A stretch of DNA of 64,000 bases from Caulobacter zeae (GTDB taxonomy: Bacteria > Pseudomonadota > Alphaproteobacteria > Caulobacterales > Caulobacteraceae). The stretch covers positions 1-64,000 of the forward strand of contig NZ_PJRS01000040.1 in the NCBI RefSeq assembly GCF_002858925.1, in the 5' to 3' direction. Made by a program: the position numbers and the translations under genes. Below, piece after piece: positions 26,984 through 34,562 of the stretch. Position 1 is the first letter of the stretch, and the number at the start of each line of letters is the position of its first letter. Below the pieces are notes generated by a model that made no database searches, was not told where the DNA came from, and saw only the letters and a program-made list of their open reading frames with translations.

Positions 26984-28032
26984 GCGAGCGTCGCGCTTAC
27001 CTCTACAAGGGCGTCGGCGAGACCGTCGGCGTCGTCACACTGGACGGCCGCCCCGAGCGCCTGATCGTGCAGTGGCCGGGCGACGACGTCCTGGACGCCG
27101 AGGGCGTGCGCGGCGTGGCCCGGGTGAAATCCGTCGAGCGCGCCTTCGGGGCGGCCTTCGTGGCCCTGCCGGGCGGCGCCGACGTGCTTTTGCCGATCAA
27201 GCCCGACATGCCCAAGCTGGTGCAGGGCGGCCTGGTCGAGATCGAGATCCGCACCGCCTCGCGCGCCGACAAGGCCGCCGTGGCCCGCTTCGTCGGGGAA
27301 GGCCCCGTGGGGGAGGGAGCCGAGCCGCGCGTGCTGGCCGCCGCCCCGACGCTCGAAGAGCAGCTGCGGCACTATGTGAAGGCCGGCTCGCCGACCACGG
27401 GCGAGCGCGCCCTGGAGGCGGTCGAGGCCGCCGAGGCCGATATTCTCGAAACCGTCTTTTCCCTGCCGGGCGGCGGCGACGTCGCCATCGAGACGACCCG
27501 CGCCCTGACCTCGGTCGACGTCGACCTGGGCGGCCGGGAAGGCGACGCCAAGCGCGCCGCCCGCCAGGCCAACATGGCCGCGATCGCGGTTTCGGCCCGG
27601 GTGCTGCGCTTGAAGGGCCTGGGAGGCCTGGTGGTGTTCGACCTGGTGGGGCGCGGCCACGACGGCCAGGCCCTGACCGTGGCGGCCCGCAACGCCTTCG
27701 CGCCCGACAATCCGGGCGTGGCCATCGGGGCGATCAGCAAGTTCGGGGCGCTGGAGATGGCCCTGCCGCGCCGCGCCCGGCCGGTCATGGAACGCCTGGT
27801 GGACGCTCGCGGCGGCTGGACCGCGCCCTACGCCGCCCGTCGCCTGGCCCGCGCCCTGGAGCGGGAAGGGCGCGCCGATCCCGGCGGCCGACTGGCCGCC
27901 CGCTGCGCCCCGGCCGTGCTGGAGGCCTTCGCCGAGCTCGACGCGGGTCTTGCCGAGCGCCTGGGTCGCCGTTTCACCGTTTCGGCCGAGCCCGGCTGGA
28001 GCAACGACCGTATCGAGGTGTCCGCGGCATGA
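26980..28032 (+). CDS. Ribonuclease E/G-family protein (short form)
   Basis: 350 residues. Carries the DNase I-like catalytic part of RNase E/G: ETTRALTSVDVDLGG (first metal-binding Asp) and GGLVVFDLVGR (second). The N-terminal S1 region is reduced (RVKSVERAFGAAFVALPGG). It lacks the CPxCxGxG-type zinc link and any C-terminal scaffold, so it is much shorter than RNase E. Coupled to maf and yacG by ATGA overlaps. Probably an RNA-processing enzyme; activity is not certain given the missing zinc link. Confidence 0.8.
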   Translation: MSERRAYLYKGVGETVGVVTLDGRPERLIVQWPGDDVLDAEGVRGVARVKSVERAFGAAFVALPGGADVLLPIKPDMPKLVQGGLVEIEIRTASRADKAAVARFVGEGPVGEGAEPRVLAAAPTLEEQLRHYVKAGSPTTGERALEAVEAAEADILETVFSLPGGGDVAIETTRALTSVDVDLGGREGDAKRAARQANMAAIAVSARVLRLKGLGGLVVFDLVGRGHDGQALTVAARNAFAPDNPGVAIGAISKFGALEMALPRRARPVMERLVDARGGWTAPYAARRLARALEREGRADPGGRLAARCAPAVLEAFAELDAGLAERLGRRFTVSAEPGWSNDRIEVSAA

Positions 28033-28199
28033 GCAGCGCCTGTCCCATCTGCGGAAAGCCCGCCCAAGCCGAGGCGCGTCCGTTCTGCTCCAAGCGCTGC
28101 GCGGACGTCGACCTGCAGCGCTGGCTGTCGGATCGCTACGTCGTGCCGGGCGGCCAGGACGACGAGGAAAACCCTCCATCCACAGACTTCGACAATTAG
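28029..28199 (+). CDS. yacG: YacG zinc-binding protein (DNA gyrase inhibitor family)
   Basis: 56 residues. Four-cysteine zinc site, SACPICGKP and FCSKRCADVD, followed by LQRWLSDRYVVPG. The E. coli homologue binds GyrB and inhibits gyrase. Start overlaps the RNase E/G stop (ATGA). Too short for many gene finders but fully typical in length. Confidence 0.92.
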   Translation: MSSACPICGKPAQAEARPFCSKRCADVDLQRWLSDRYVVPGGQDDEENPPSTDFDN

Positions 28200-28212
28200 T
28201 CGAAAAGGGCGC

Positions 28213-28241
28213 TGGACAAGCCCGGCGGGCTCTCCTATAGA
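28213..28241 (+). promoter_or_regulatory. Promoter of tRNA-Phe
   Basis: TGGACA at 28213-28218, 17-base spacer, TATAGA at 28236-28241, about 60 bases before the mature tRNA 5' end. Confidence 0.6.
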
Positions 28242-28300
28242 CCCCCTCCTCGCCGCCGGGCGAGGCCAGAAGCGGCCTTCACCGCTTCGAAGGCCCAAGG

Positions 28301-28376
28301 GCCTGGGTAGCTCAGTTGGTAGAGCAGCGGATTGAAAATCCGCGTGTCGCTGGTTCGATTCCGGCCCCAGGCACCA
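28301..28376 (+). tRNA. tRNA-Phe (GAA)
   Basis: 76 nt with encoded CCA. Acceptor GCCTGGG/CCCAGGC, D-loop AGCTCAGTTGGTAGAGC, anticodon loop TTGAAAA with GAA at 28334-28336, T arm GGTTCGATTCC. Confidence 0.97.
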
Positions 28377-29033
28377 CCTTCCTTTCAAGCTGTTCCAAGT
28401 CGACGCCTAGGCGAGCTGTCGTTTCGTCTCGCCTTCCTGCGACCGGGCAGGGCGGGCTCAGCGCCTTCCGGCCAAGCTTTCGGCTAGGTCGGCAGGGCGA
28501 CGGATTCTTGTCCTGCGAGGACATTTGCGTGCGGTCGCAGAGATTCTGAGGCGCCTCGTTTGGAGGACATCTGACCACCCCGCGCGCACTTGCCGGAAGA
28601 TCGCTGTTTTGTCGCTATGCTGCGGTGCGGCGCCAATATTCCCTTTGATAGGGAAAAACCGCTCCGAAATCCTGATTTGCCATTTGTGCAATGCAGCAAA
28701 GGGCGTTCATCGGGGGTGACTGTCGTAAATTTATGCCCAAGCGGCCCCCTTGACGGTGCGAAAAGGGGTTGCCAAAGGACCCATGCCGCAATTCTAACAT
28801 TGCGGTAAGGCCTGGGCTTCGAGAGGAGCTCCGGTCACTCGCGCTTCGAAACGATCCTTCACGGCGGGCATGAGCCTTCCGCGGCGGGCGTAACGGGTCG
28901 AGCGCAGCGAAGCGGGTTCGCCCACCTTCCGAGAGATCGGATGGGAAAGCGGGCTTTTCAAGTTAGGGTGGAGACGCTCTCGCGCGACGACCCTCGGTCC
29001 AAACGTGCTAGACCAATCAGGAACTGGCGACAG
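28377..29033. other. Upstream region of exbB, no supported gene
   Basis: About 650 bases. AT-richer around 28600-28740. Two candidate promoter pieces: TTGACGG at 28750-28756 and GCTAGACC at 29007-29014. The latter resembles the Caulobacter -10 GCTANAWC and lies about 20 bases before the exbB start. TTTGC and GCAAA lie 14 bases apart near 28676-28699. No convincing reading frame or RNA gene. Confidence 0.45.
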
Positions 29034-29942
29034 ATGCTCGACATTAAACGGAAGACCCCCCTCATCGCTCTCGTCGGCGCCATGGCGCTGATGGCGAGCG
29101 CCCCGGCCTTCGCTCAGGACGCCGCCGCTCCCGCGCCGGCCACCACCGAAGCCGCCGCTCCGGCCGCCACCCCGGCTGCTGAAACCCCGGCCCCGGCCGC
29201 TGACGCCGCTCCCGCCGAGGACGCCGGTGAAGCCGCCACCGAAAAGATGAAGTCGCACTCGCTGACCCCGGTCGGCATGTTCCTGGCCGCCGGCATCGTC
29301 GTTAAGGTCGTCATGATCGGCCTGATCCTGGCCTCGATCTTCTCGTGGGTTCTGCTCATCACGAAGCTCCTCGAGTTCGCCAGCCTGAACAAGCAGACCG
29401 ACCAGTTCCTGGAAGCCTTCCGCGGCGCCCGTTCGATCTCGGACATCGCCCGCATCGGCTCGTCGGAAGAATTCGAAGGCAACCCGCTGGCCGACATGGC
29501 CGCCGCGGCCGCCCAAGAAGTCGAACTGTCGCGTCAAGCTGGCCTGCAAGTCGGCGGCGAGCACCGCGACTCGACCCTGGCCCGCGCCACCTACGCCATC
29601 AACGCCGTGCAAGCCTCGCTCGCCAAGCGTCTGTCGGGCGGCATGGTGTTCCTCGCCTCGGTCGGTTCGGGTGGTCCGTTCATCGGTCTGTTCGGCACCG
29701 TCTACGGCATCATGACCTCGTTCATCAGCATCGCGAACACCAACACGACCAACCTCGCCGTCGTGGCCCCGGGTATCGCTGAAGCCCTGCTCGCCACCGG
29801 TATCGGTCTGTTCGCCGCTATCCCGGCCGTTATCTTCTACAACTACTTCCAAACCCGCATCTCGGCTTTCGGCACCCGCTCGGAAGGCTTCGTTGCTGAA
29901 CTGATGAACGCTATCTCGCGTCAGCTCGACAAGGGGGCGTAA
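29034..29942 (+). CDS. exbB: ExbB proton-channel subunit
   Basis: 302 residues. An N-terminal signal-like segment (LIALVGAMALMASAPAFAQ) and a 50-residue Ala/Pro-rich periplasmic stretch precede three membrane helices. The channel core is KRLSGGMVFLASVGSGGPFI, GLFGTVYGIMTSFISIAN, and IAEALLATGIGLFAAIPAVI. With ExbD it couples the proton gradient to TonB, which drives the outer-membrane receptors at 9.7 and 46.5 kb. Start ATG 29034. The codons use more T-ending triplets than most neighbours, consistent with high expression. Confidence 0.95.
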   Translation: MLDIKRKTPLIALVGAMALMASAPAFAQDAAAPAPATTEAAAPAATPAAETPAPAADAAPAEDAGEAATEKMKSHSLTPVGMFLAAGIVVKVVMIGLILASIFSWVLLITKLLEFASLNKQTDQFLEAFRGARSISDIARIGSSEEFEGNPLADMAAAAAQEVELSRQAGLQVGGEHRDSTLARATYAINAVQASLAKRLSGGMVFLASVGSGGPFIGLFGTVYGIMTSFISIANTNTTNLAVVAPGIAEALLATGIGLFAAIPAVIFYNYFQTRISAFGTRSEGFVAELMNAISRQLDKGA

Positions 29943-29947
29943 GACCG

Positions 29948-30382
29948 ATGGCCGCCAAACTTTCGGGCGGCGGCGGCGACAGGTTCAACGTCGAACAGAA
30001 CAGCGAGATCAACGTCACGCCCTTCGTGGACGTCATGCTGGTCCTCCTGATCATCTTCATGGTGGCGGCTCCGCTGGCCTCCGTGTCGATCGAAGTGAAC
30101 CTGCCGCCGGCGGTAGCGAAAGCATCGCCTAACCCGCCGAAACCGGTCTACATCTCCATCAAGTCAAACGGTCAGCTGTACATCGGCGACGATCGCACTT
30201 CGATTGACACGATGGGTGAGGACCTGACGAAGAACATCGGCAGACGCGACCCTTCGAAGGAGCGCATCTTCATCCGTGCTGACGAAAAGACGCGCTACGG
30301 CTCGTTCATGGAGGTGATGAACACCCTCCAGGACAACGGGTTCTACAGCGTGGCTCTCGTGGGCCGTGATGAGAACAGCTGA
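29948..30382 (+). CDS. exbD: ExbD proton-channel subunit
   Basis: 144 residues, five bases after exbB. A short cytoplasmic N-terminus (EINVTPFVDVML) leads into one membrane helix containing the conserved Asp needed for proton movement, then a periplasmic domain (SIEVNLPPAV, IFIRADEKTRYGSFMEVMN). Works as a complex with ExbB and TonB. Confidence 0.95.
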   Translation: MAAKLSGGGGDRFNVEQNSEINVTPFVDVMLVLLIIFMVAAPLASVSIEVNLPPAVAKASPNPPKPVYISIKSNGQLYIGDDRTSIDTMGEDLTKNIGRRDPSKERIFIRADEKTRYGSFMEVMNTLQDNGFYSVALVGRDENS

Positions 30383-30392
30383 GGGGTGATGC

Positions 30393-31133
30393 ATGGCTGA
30401 ACAACAAACGCCCGAGCATCGCCACTACGATCCGCTGACTTCGGAAGGCCCGCGCCGGAAGAAGGGCATCGGCACCTTCGGCGTCGCGACGATCATCGTG
30501 ATCGGCCTGCACGCGGCTCTCTTCGCCTACCTGGCGAAGCAGAAGTTCGAAGCAGTGCTGAAGGAGTATAGCGACGAAGCTGTGGACGTGGAGCTGCCTC
30601 CGCCTCCGCCGCCTCCGCCGCCGCCTCCTCCGCCGCCGCCGCCGCCGCCGACCAACGCTCCGCCCCCGCCTCCCGCGGTGGTGCAGCCGAGGCCGCCGAT
30701 CGCGCCGCCGCCGGACGTGACGCCGCCGCCGCCGCTCCCGATCCCGCCCGTCAAGGAGCGGGTCGAGCAGACGGCGCCGCCGATCATCTCGTCGGCTCCG
30801 CCGGCGCCGGTGACGGCTCCGCCGGCCCGCGCTTCGGTCGTGACGCGTCCCGACTGGGCGCGCAAGCCGAACGCGGACGACATGGCCCGGTACTATCCGG
30901 ACCGTGCGCAGCGGATGGAAGTCGGTGGTCGTGCGACGATCCGTTGCACGGTGAACGCCAAGGGTTCGCTCGAGAACTGCTCGGTCGTGTCGGAATCTCC
31001 GGCCGACTACGGTTTCGGCGACGCGGCCCTGAAGCTGTCGCGCCTCTTCCGCATGAAGCCGAAGACCCTCGACGGGGCTCCGGTGGACGGCGGCGAGATC
31101 ACGGTGCCGATCACCTTCCAGGTCCCGCAATAG
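30393..31133 (+). CDS. tonB: TonB energy-transducing protein
   Basis: 246 residues. One N-terminal membrane helix (GVATIIVIGLHAALFAYLAK), then a strikingly long polyproline run (about 17 Pro) and Pro-rich periplasmic spacer. The C-terminal TonB domain has RYYPDRAQRMEVGGRATIRC, SESPADYGFGDAALKLSRL and GGEITVPITFQVPQ. Spans the periplasm to contact TonB boxes of receptors such as VEEVIVVG and VEEVIVTG in this window. Third gene of exbB-exbD-tonB. Confidence 0.94.
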   Translation: MAEQQTPEHRHYDPLTSEGPRRKKGIGTFGVATIIVIGLHAALFAYLAKQKFEAVLKEYSDEAVDVELPPPPPPPPPPPPPPPPPPTNAPPPPPAVVQPRPPIAPPPDVTPPPPLPIPPVKERVEQTAPPIISSAPPAPVTAPPARASVVTRPDWARKPNADDMARYYPDRAQRMEVGGRATIRCTVNAKGSLENCSVVSESPADYGFGDAALKLSRLFRMKPKTLDGAPVDGGEITVPITFQVPQ

Positions 31134-31160
31134 CGACCGACCTGGGACGATCCCAAGAAG

Positions 31161-31192
31161 ACGCCTCGGAACTCCGGTTCCGGGGCGTTTTT
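31161..31192 (+). terminator. Terminator of exbB-exbD-tonB
   Basis: ACGCCTCGGAAC (31161-31172), loop TCCG, GTTCCGGGGCGT (31177-31188), followed by TTTTTCTTT. Twenty-seven bases after the tonB stop. Confidence 0.9.
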
Positions 31193-31279
31193 CTTTGCCC
31201 GCAACGGCGGGCGAAGGCGCGGCGGCATCAAGGCCTGTTCGAGGCGTGAAAATTTCCCCGCGTGACGCCTTTTCGCCGC

Positions 31280-31308
31280 TTGATCCCGGGGGCGGGTCCG
31301 ACTAAGAA
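31280..31308 (+). promoter_or_regulatory. Promoter of tRNA-His
   Basis: TTGATC at 31280-31285, 17-base spacer, TAAGAA at 31303-31308. Transcription would start within about 10 bases of the mature 5' end. Confidence 0.55.
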
Positions 31309-31323
31309 CACGCCTCTCGCGGA

Positions 31324-31400
31324 GCCGCCTTAGCTCAGTTGGTTAGAGCGCTAGATTGTGGATCTAGAGGTCCTCGGTTCGAGCCCGAGAGGTGGTACCA
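31324..31400 (+). tRNA. tRNA-His (GTG), no encoded G-1
   Basis: 77 nt with CCA. Acceptor GCCGCCT pairs with AGGTGGT, giving a G1-U72 wobble; discriminator base is A73 (31397). The base before position 1 is A (31323), so the usual G-1 is not encoded. The D-loop (AGTTGGTTAGA) carries an extra U. Anticodon GTG at 31358-31360. This unusual form is documented in Caulobacter and some other alphaproteobacteria, which have a matching divergent HisRS. Confidence 0.96.
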
Positions 31401-31415
31401 CGAGACGATGAACAG

Positions 31416-31446
31416 GCCCGGCGGCGACGCCGGGCTTTTTCTTTTT
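31416..31446 (+). terminator. Terminator after tRNA-His
   Basis: GCCCGGCG (31416-31423), loop GCGA, CGCCGGGC (31428-31435), then TTTTTCTTTTT. Confidence 0.93.
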
Positions 31447-31685
31447 CGTCGTTCAAGCCGTCACGTCTCGAGGCCGCGCCATTGCGTCGCGGCGGCGGAC
31501 CGCCGCATGGCGAGGCCTGGCGGTCCGTGGGATTTTCCGGGCGCGGACGAGGTTTCGTGGGACGGATCGTCGCGCACTTGCACGGACCATAGCCAAGTCG
31601 CGTGCAACGTGCGTACGGTGACGTTCACGACACCGCCGCTTGAGCGGGCCCGCGTGCGTCGCGGAGCGAGATCGGGGAGGAAGCA

Positions 31686-31925
31686 ATGGCGGACGGCGCT
31701 ATGGGAATCGTTCCGACGGAAGAGCAATTGGCCGCCGCCGCGCTGGACGTGGCCGGGCTGCTGGGATTCGCCGACCTGCTGCCGGCCTACGCCGCGGCGC
31801 AAGGCGGCGAGAAGCTCGACGTGCTGAACGCCATCGTGCGCGTGATCGCCGCCGATGTGCTGGGGGTCGAGCCCGGCGGCGACCGTATCGCGCCCGAGTC
31901 GGTGCTGTTCCTGGGCCAGGACTAG
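31686..31925 (+). CDS. Small acidic hypothetical protein (79 aa)
   Basis: ATG 31686 with GGGGAGGAAG just upstream, a good ribosome binding site. Mostly helical and Ala/Leu-rich: TEEQLAAAALDVAGLLGFAD, LDVLNAIVRVIAADVLGV, ending SVLFLGQD. No recognised domain. Monocistronic, convergent with the efflux operon. Confidence 0.65.
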   Translation: MADGAMGIVPTEEQLAAAALDVAGLLGFADLLPAYAAAQGGEKLDVLNAIVRVIAADVLGVEPGGDRIAPESVLFLGQD

Positions 31926-32040
31926 CGGCGCTCGAGAGGCGGCGGCGTTATCGCAGGCCGACGCTCTCCTTCCACATATCCATCATTCGCGGCCGTGCGG
32001 CCGGCCTTGCTGGCGCTGCCTGAAATGGTGCGCCGTGCTT

Positions 32041-33414
32041 CTAAGGCTCGGTCCAGCCGCCGCCGAGGGCCTGGTAGAGCGCCACGGCGTTGAGCAGGCG
32101 GGCCTCGCGCACCTGCGACAGGGCAAGCTCGGTGGCCAGGAGGCCGCGCTGGGCGTCCAACTCCTCCAGATAGGCGACGTAGCCGGCCTGGTAACGCTTG
32201 TGGGCGTGGCCCAGCGTGCGCGCGGCGGCGTCGCGTTGCAGGCGGGCGTGGTCCTCCTGCTCGGCCAGGCGGCCCTGGCCCTCGAGCGCGCTCTCGACCT
32301 CGTTGAAGGCCGTCAGGGCCGCCTTGCGATAGGCGAAGGCGGCCTGGTCGCGACGCGCGGCCGCGGCGTCCGAGGCGCCGCGCAGGCGGCCGCCGTCGAA
32401 GATCGGGGCCAGCACGCTGCCGCCCAGGCTCCAGGTGGTCAGCGGATCGACGTGCAGCACCTTCAGCCCGCCGGCGGCGGCCGACAATCTCACCTGCGGC
32501 AGGAAGGCGGCGCGGGCGGCCGCCAGGCTGGCGTCGGCGCCTGCGAGCGTCGCTTCGGCCTGGGCGATGTCGGGGCGGCGCTCCAGCAGGGCCGAGGGCA
32601 GGGGCGCGGCCGGCTGTGGCACGGTCAAGGCGTCGAGACCGCCCCGGGCGATCGGCCCCGCGCCGTCCTCGCCGGCCAGCAGGGCCAGGCCAGCCTCCTG
32701 GCGACGGACGGCCAGTTCCAGGGCCGGCACGCGCTGGGCGGCGGCCTCCAGCTCGCCCTCGGCCTGACGCAGTTCGAGATTGGAAGTCACGCCCTGCTGG
32801 GCGCGGCGGCGGGCGCGGGCGGCGGCCTCCTGGCGCGAGACAAGGGTGGCGCGGGCCGTGGCCAACTGGGCGTCCAGCGAGGTCACCGAGACATAGGCGC
32901 GGGCCACAGCAGCGGAGACCGACAGACGGGCGGCGTCGCGGCCATAGCGGCTGGATTGCAGGCTGGCGCGGGTGGCGGCGTCGCCGGCCCGCAGCCGGCC
33001 CCACAGGTCGATCTCGTAGGCGGCCTGAAGCTGGCCCTGGGCGGCCAGCGGTTCGGCCGGCGTGCCGAAGGCCGAAAGCTCGCGCTGCTTCTGCACCCCG
33101 CCCGCGGCGTTCAACGTCGGAAGCAAGGCGGCGCGCGACTGAGCGGCCAGGCCCTCGGCCTCGCGCACCCGGGCCTCGGCGATCCCGAGGTCGGCGTTGC
33201 GGACGAGGGCGACGGCGATGAGTTCGGAGAGGCGAGGGTCGCCGAAGGCCTTCCACCAGTCGGCGGCGACGGCGTCCTGGCCGGCCGGCGACTCGGCGCG
33301 CCAGCCGGCGGGAGGGCTGACGGCGGCCTCGCTGGGCGGGGCGGTCTTGGGGCCGGGCGTGGCGCAGGCGGCGAGCAGCAGCGTCGTGGCCAGCAGAGGG
33401 AAGGCGCGGCGCAT
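32041..33414 (-). CDS. Outer-membrane efflux lipoprotein (NodT/OprM type)
   Basis: 457 residues. Lipoprotein signal LLATTLLLAACATPGP with the lipobox Cys; two repeated efflux domains with VADWWKAFGDPRLSELI, RRPDIAQAEATLAGADASLA, SLGGSVLAPIFDGGRL and AYRKAALTAFNEVESAL. Forms the TolC-like exit duct for the HlyD/EmrA and EmrB proteins of the same operon. Its start overlaps the preceding stop (TGATG). Confidence 0.92.
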   Translation of the reverse strand: MRRAFPLLATTLLLAACATPGPKTAPPSEAAVSPPAGWRAESPAGQDAVAADWWKAFGDPRLSELIAVALVRNADLGIAEARVREAEGLAAQSRAALLPTLNAAGGVQKQRELSAFGTPAEPLAAQGQLQAAYEIDLWGRLRAGDAATRASLQSSRYGRDAARLSVSAAVARAYVSVTSLDAQLATARATLVSRQEAAARARRRAQQGVTSNLELRQAEGELEAAAQRVPALELAVRRQEAGLALLAGEDGAGPIARGGLDALTVPQPAAPLPSALLERRPDIAQAEATLAGADASLAAARAAFLPQVRLSAAAGGLKVLHVDPLTTWSLGGSVLAPIFDGGRLRGASDAAAARRDQAAFAYRKAALTAFNEVESALEGQGRLAEQEDHARLQRDAAARTLGHAHKRYQAGYVAYLEELDAQRGLLATELALSQVREARLLNAVALYQALGGGWTEP

Positions 33415-34562
33415 CAGCGGCGCTCCTTCTCGCGCGGCGCCTGGGCCAGGTCGACCTGGGCTTCGACCGACATGCCGGGCCGCAGGCGGGCCAGATCGGC
33501 CTGGCCGGCGTCGAGCACGATGCGCACGGGCAGGCGCTGGGCGATCTTGGTGAAGTTGCCGGTGGCGTTCTGGGCCGGGAGGATGCTGAACTCCGAGCCG
33601 GTGGCCGGCGAGATCTGCTCGATGCGGCCGTGGAAGCGCCGGTCGGCCAGGGCGTCGACCGTGACGCTGGCGGGCTGGCCAGGGCGCATTCGGCCGGCCT
33701 GGCGCTCCTTGAAGTTGGCGATGATCCAGCGCTGCGGCGGCACGAGGGAGACAAGCTGGGTCCCGGCGGTGACGAACTGGCCCTGGCGCACGCCGATCTG
33801 GCCCAACTGCCCGTCCGTGGGGGCCAGGACGAGGGTGTTGTCCATGTCGATCTGCGCCAGCCGCAGGGCGGCGCGGGCGGCGGCGACGGCGGCCTCCAGC
33901 CCCTGGCGCGAGACTCCGACCGAGCGGACGTCCTGGCGGGCGATGTCGCGGCCGGCCTGGGCGGCCACGACCTGGGCCTCGGCGGCGCGCAGGGCTGCGC
34001 GGGCCTGGTCGCGTTCGCGCAAGGAGACCGAACCGTCCGTGGCCAGGTCGGCGACGCGGGCCATGTCGGCGCGGGCGCGCTCTAGCTGGGCCTGGGCCGA
34101 GCCGATGTCGGCGTGGCGGGCGGCCAGGGCGGCCTCGCGCGAGGCCTGGGCCTGGGTCGAGTTGGCCAGATCCGCCTCGCGGGCGGCCAGGGTGGCGCGG
34201 GCCTGGTCGAGCCGCTGGCCGTAGATGCGGCGGTCGATCTCGACCAGGGGCTGGCCGGCGCGCACGGTCTGGAAATCCTGCACCAGCACCTTGGTGACAT
34301 AGCCGCTGAGCTGGGGCGCGATGACGGTCACCTGGCCGCGCACATAGGCGTTGTCGGTGCGCTGCACCGAGCCGGCGAAGGGCGGCAGCTTCCACAGGAA
34401 CAGGATCAGCAGCACGACGGCCAGCGTGACGGCCGCCGTCAGCACGATGGCCCGCAGGCCCGGCGGCTTGGGCCTGGCGGGAGGCGGGGCGGCCGCGGCG
34501 GCGCGGTCCTCTGGCTGAGGCGAAGGCGCGGTGGGCGGCGGCGGGGCGGCGGCGTCGGTCAT
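33414..34562 (-). CDS. HlyD/EmrA-type membrane fusion protein
   Basis: 382 residues. A Pro/Ala-rich cytoplasmic N-terminus, one membrane helix (IVLTAAVTLAVVLLILFLW), then RTDNAYVRGQVTVIAPQLSG, a lipoyl-like half motif, a long coiled-coil hairpin (about 130-260), and the second half VLAPTDGQLGQIGVRQGQFV. Periplasmic adaptor linking the EmrB-like pump to the outer-membrane channel. ATGA overlap with emrB-like. Confidence 0.92.
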   Translation of the reverse strand: MTDAAAPPPPTAPSPQPEDRAAAAAPPPARPKPPGLRAIVLTAAVTLAVVLLILFLWKLPPFAGSVQRTDNAYVRGQVTVIAPQLSGYVTKVLVQDFQTVRAGQPLVEIDRRIYGQRLDQARATLAAREADLANSTQAQASREAALAARHADIGSAQAQLERARADMARVADLATDGSVSLRERDQARAALRAAEAQVVAAQAGRDIARQDVRSVGVSRQGLEAAVAAARAALRLAQIDMDNTLVLAPTDGQLGQIGVRQGQFVTAGTQLVSLVPPQRWIIANFKERQAGRMRPGQPASVTVDALADRRFHGRIEQISPATGSEFSILPAQNATGNFTKIAQRLPVRIVLDAGQADLARLRPGMSVEAQVDLAQAPREKERR

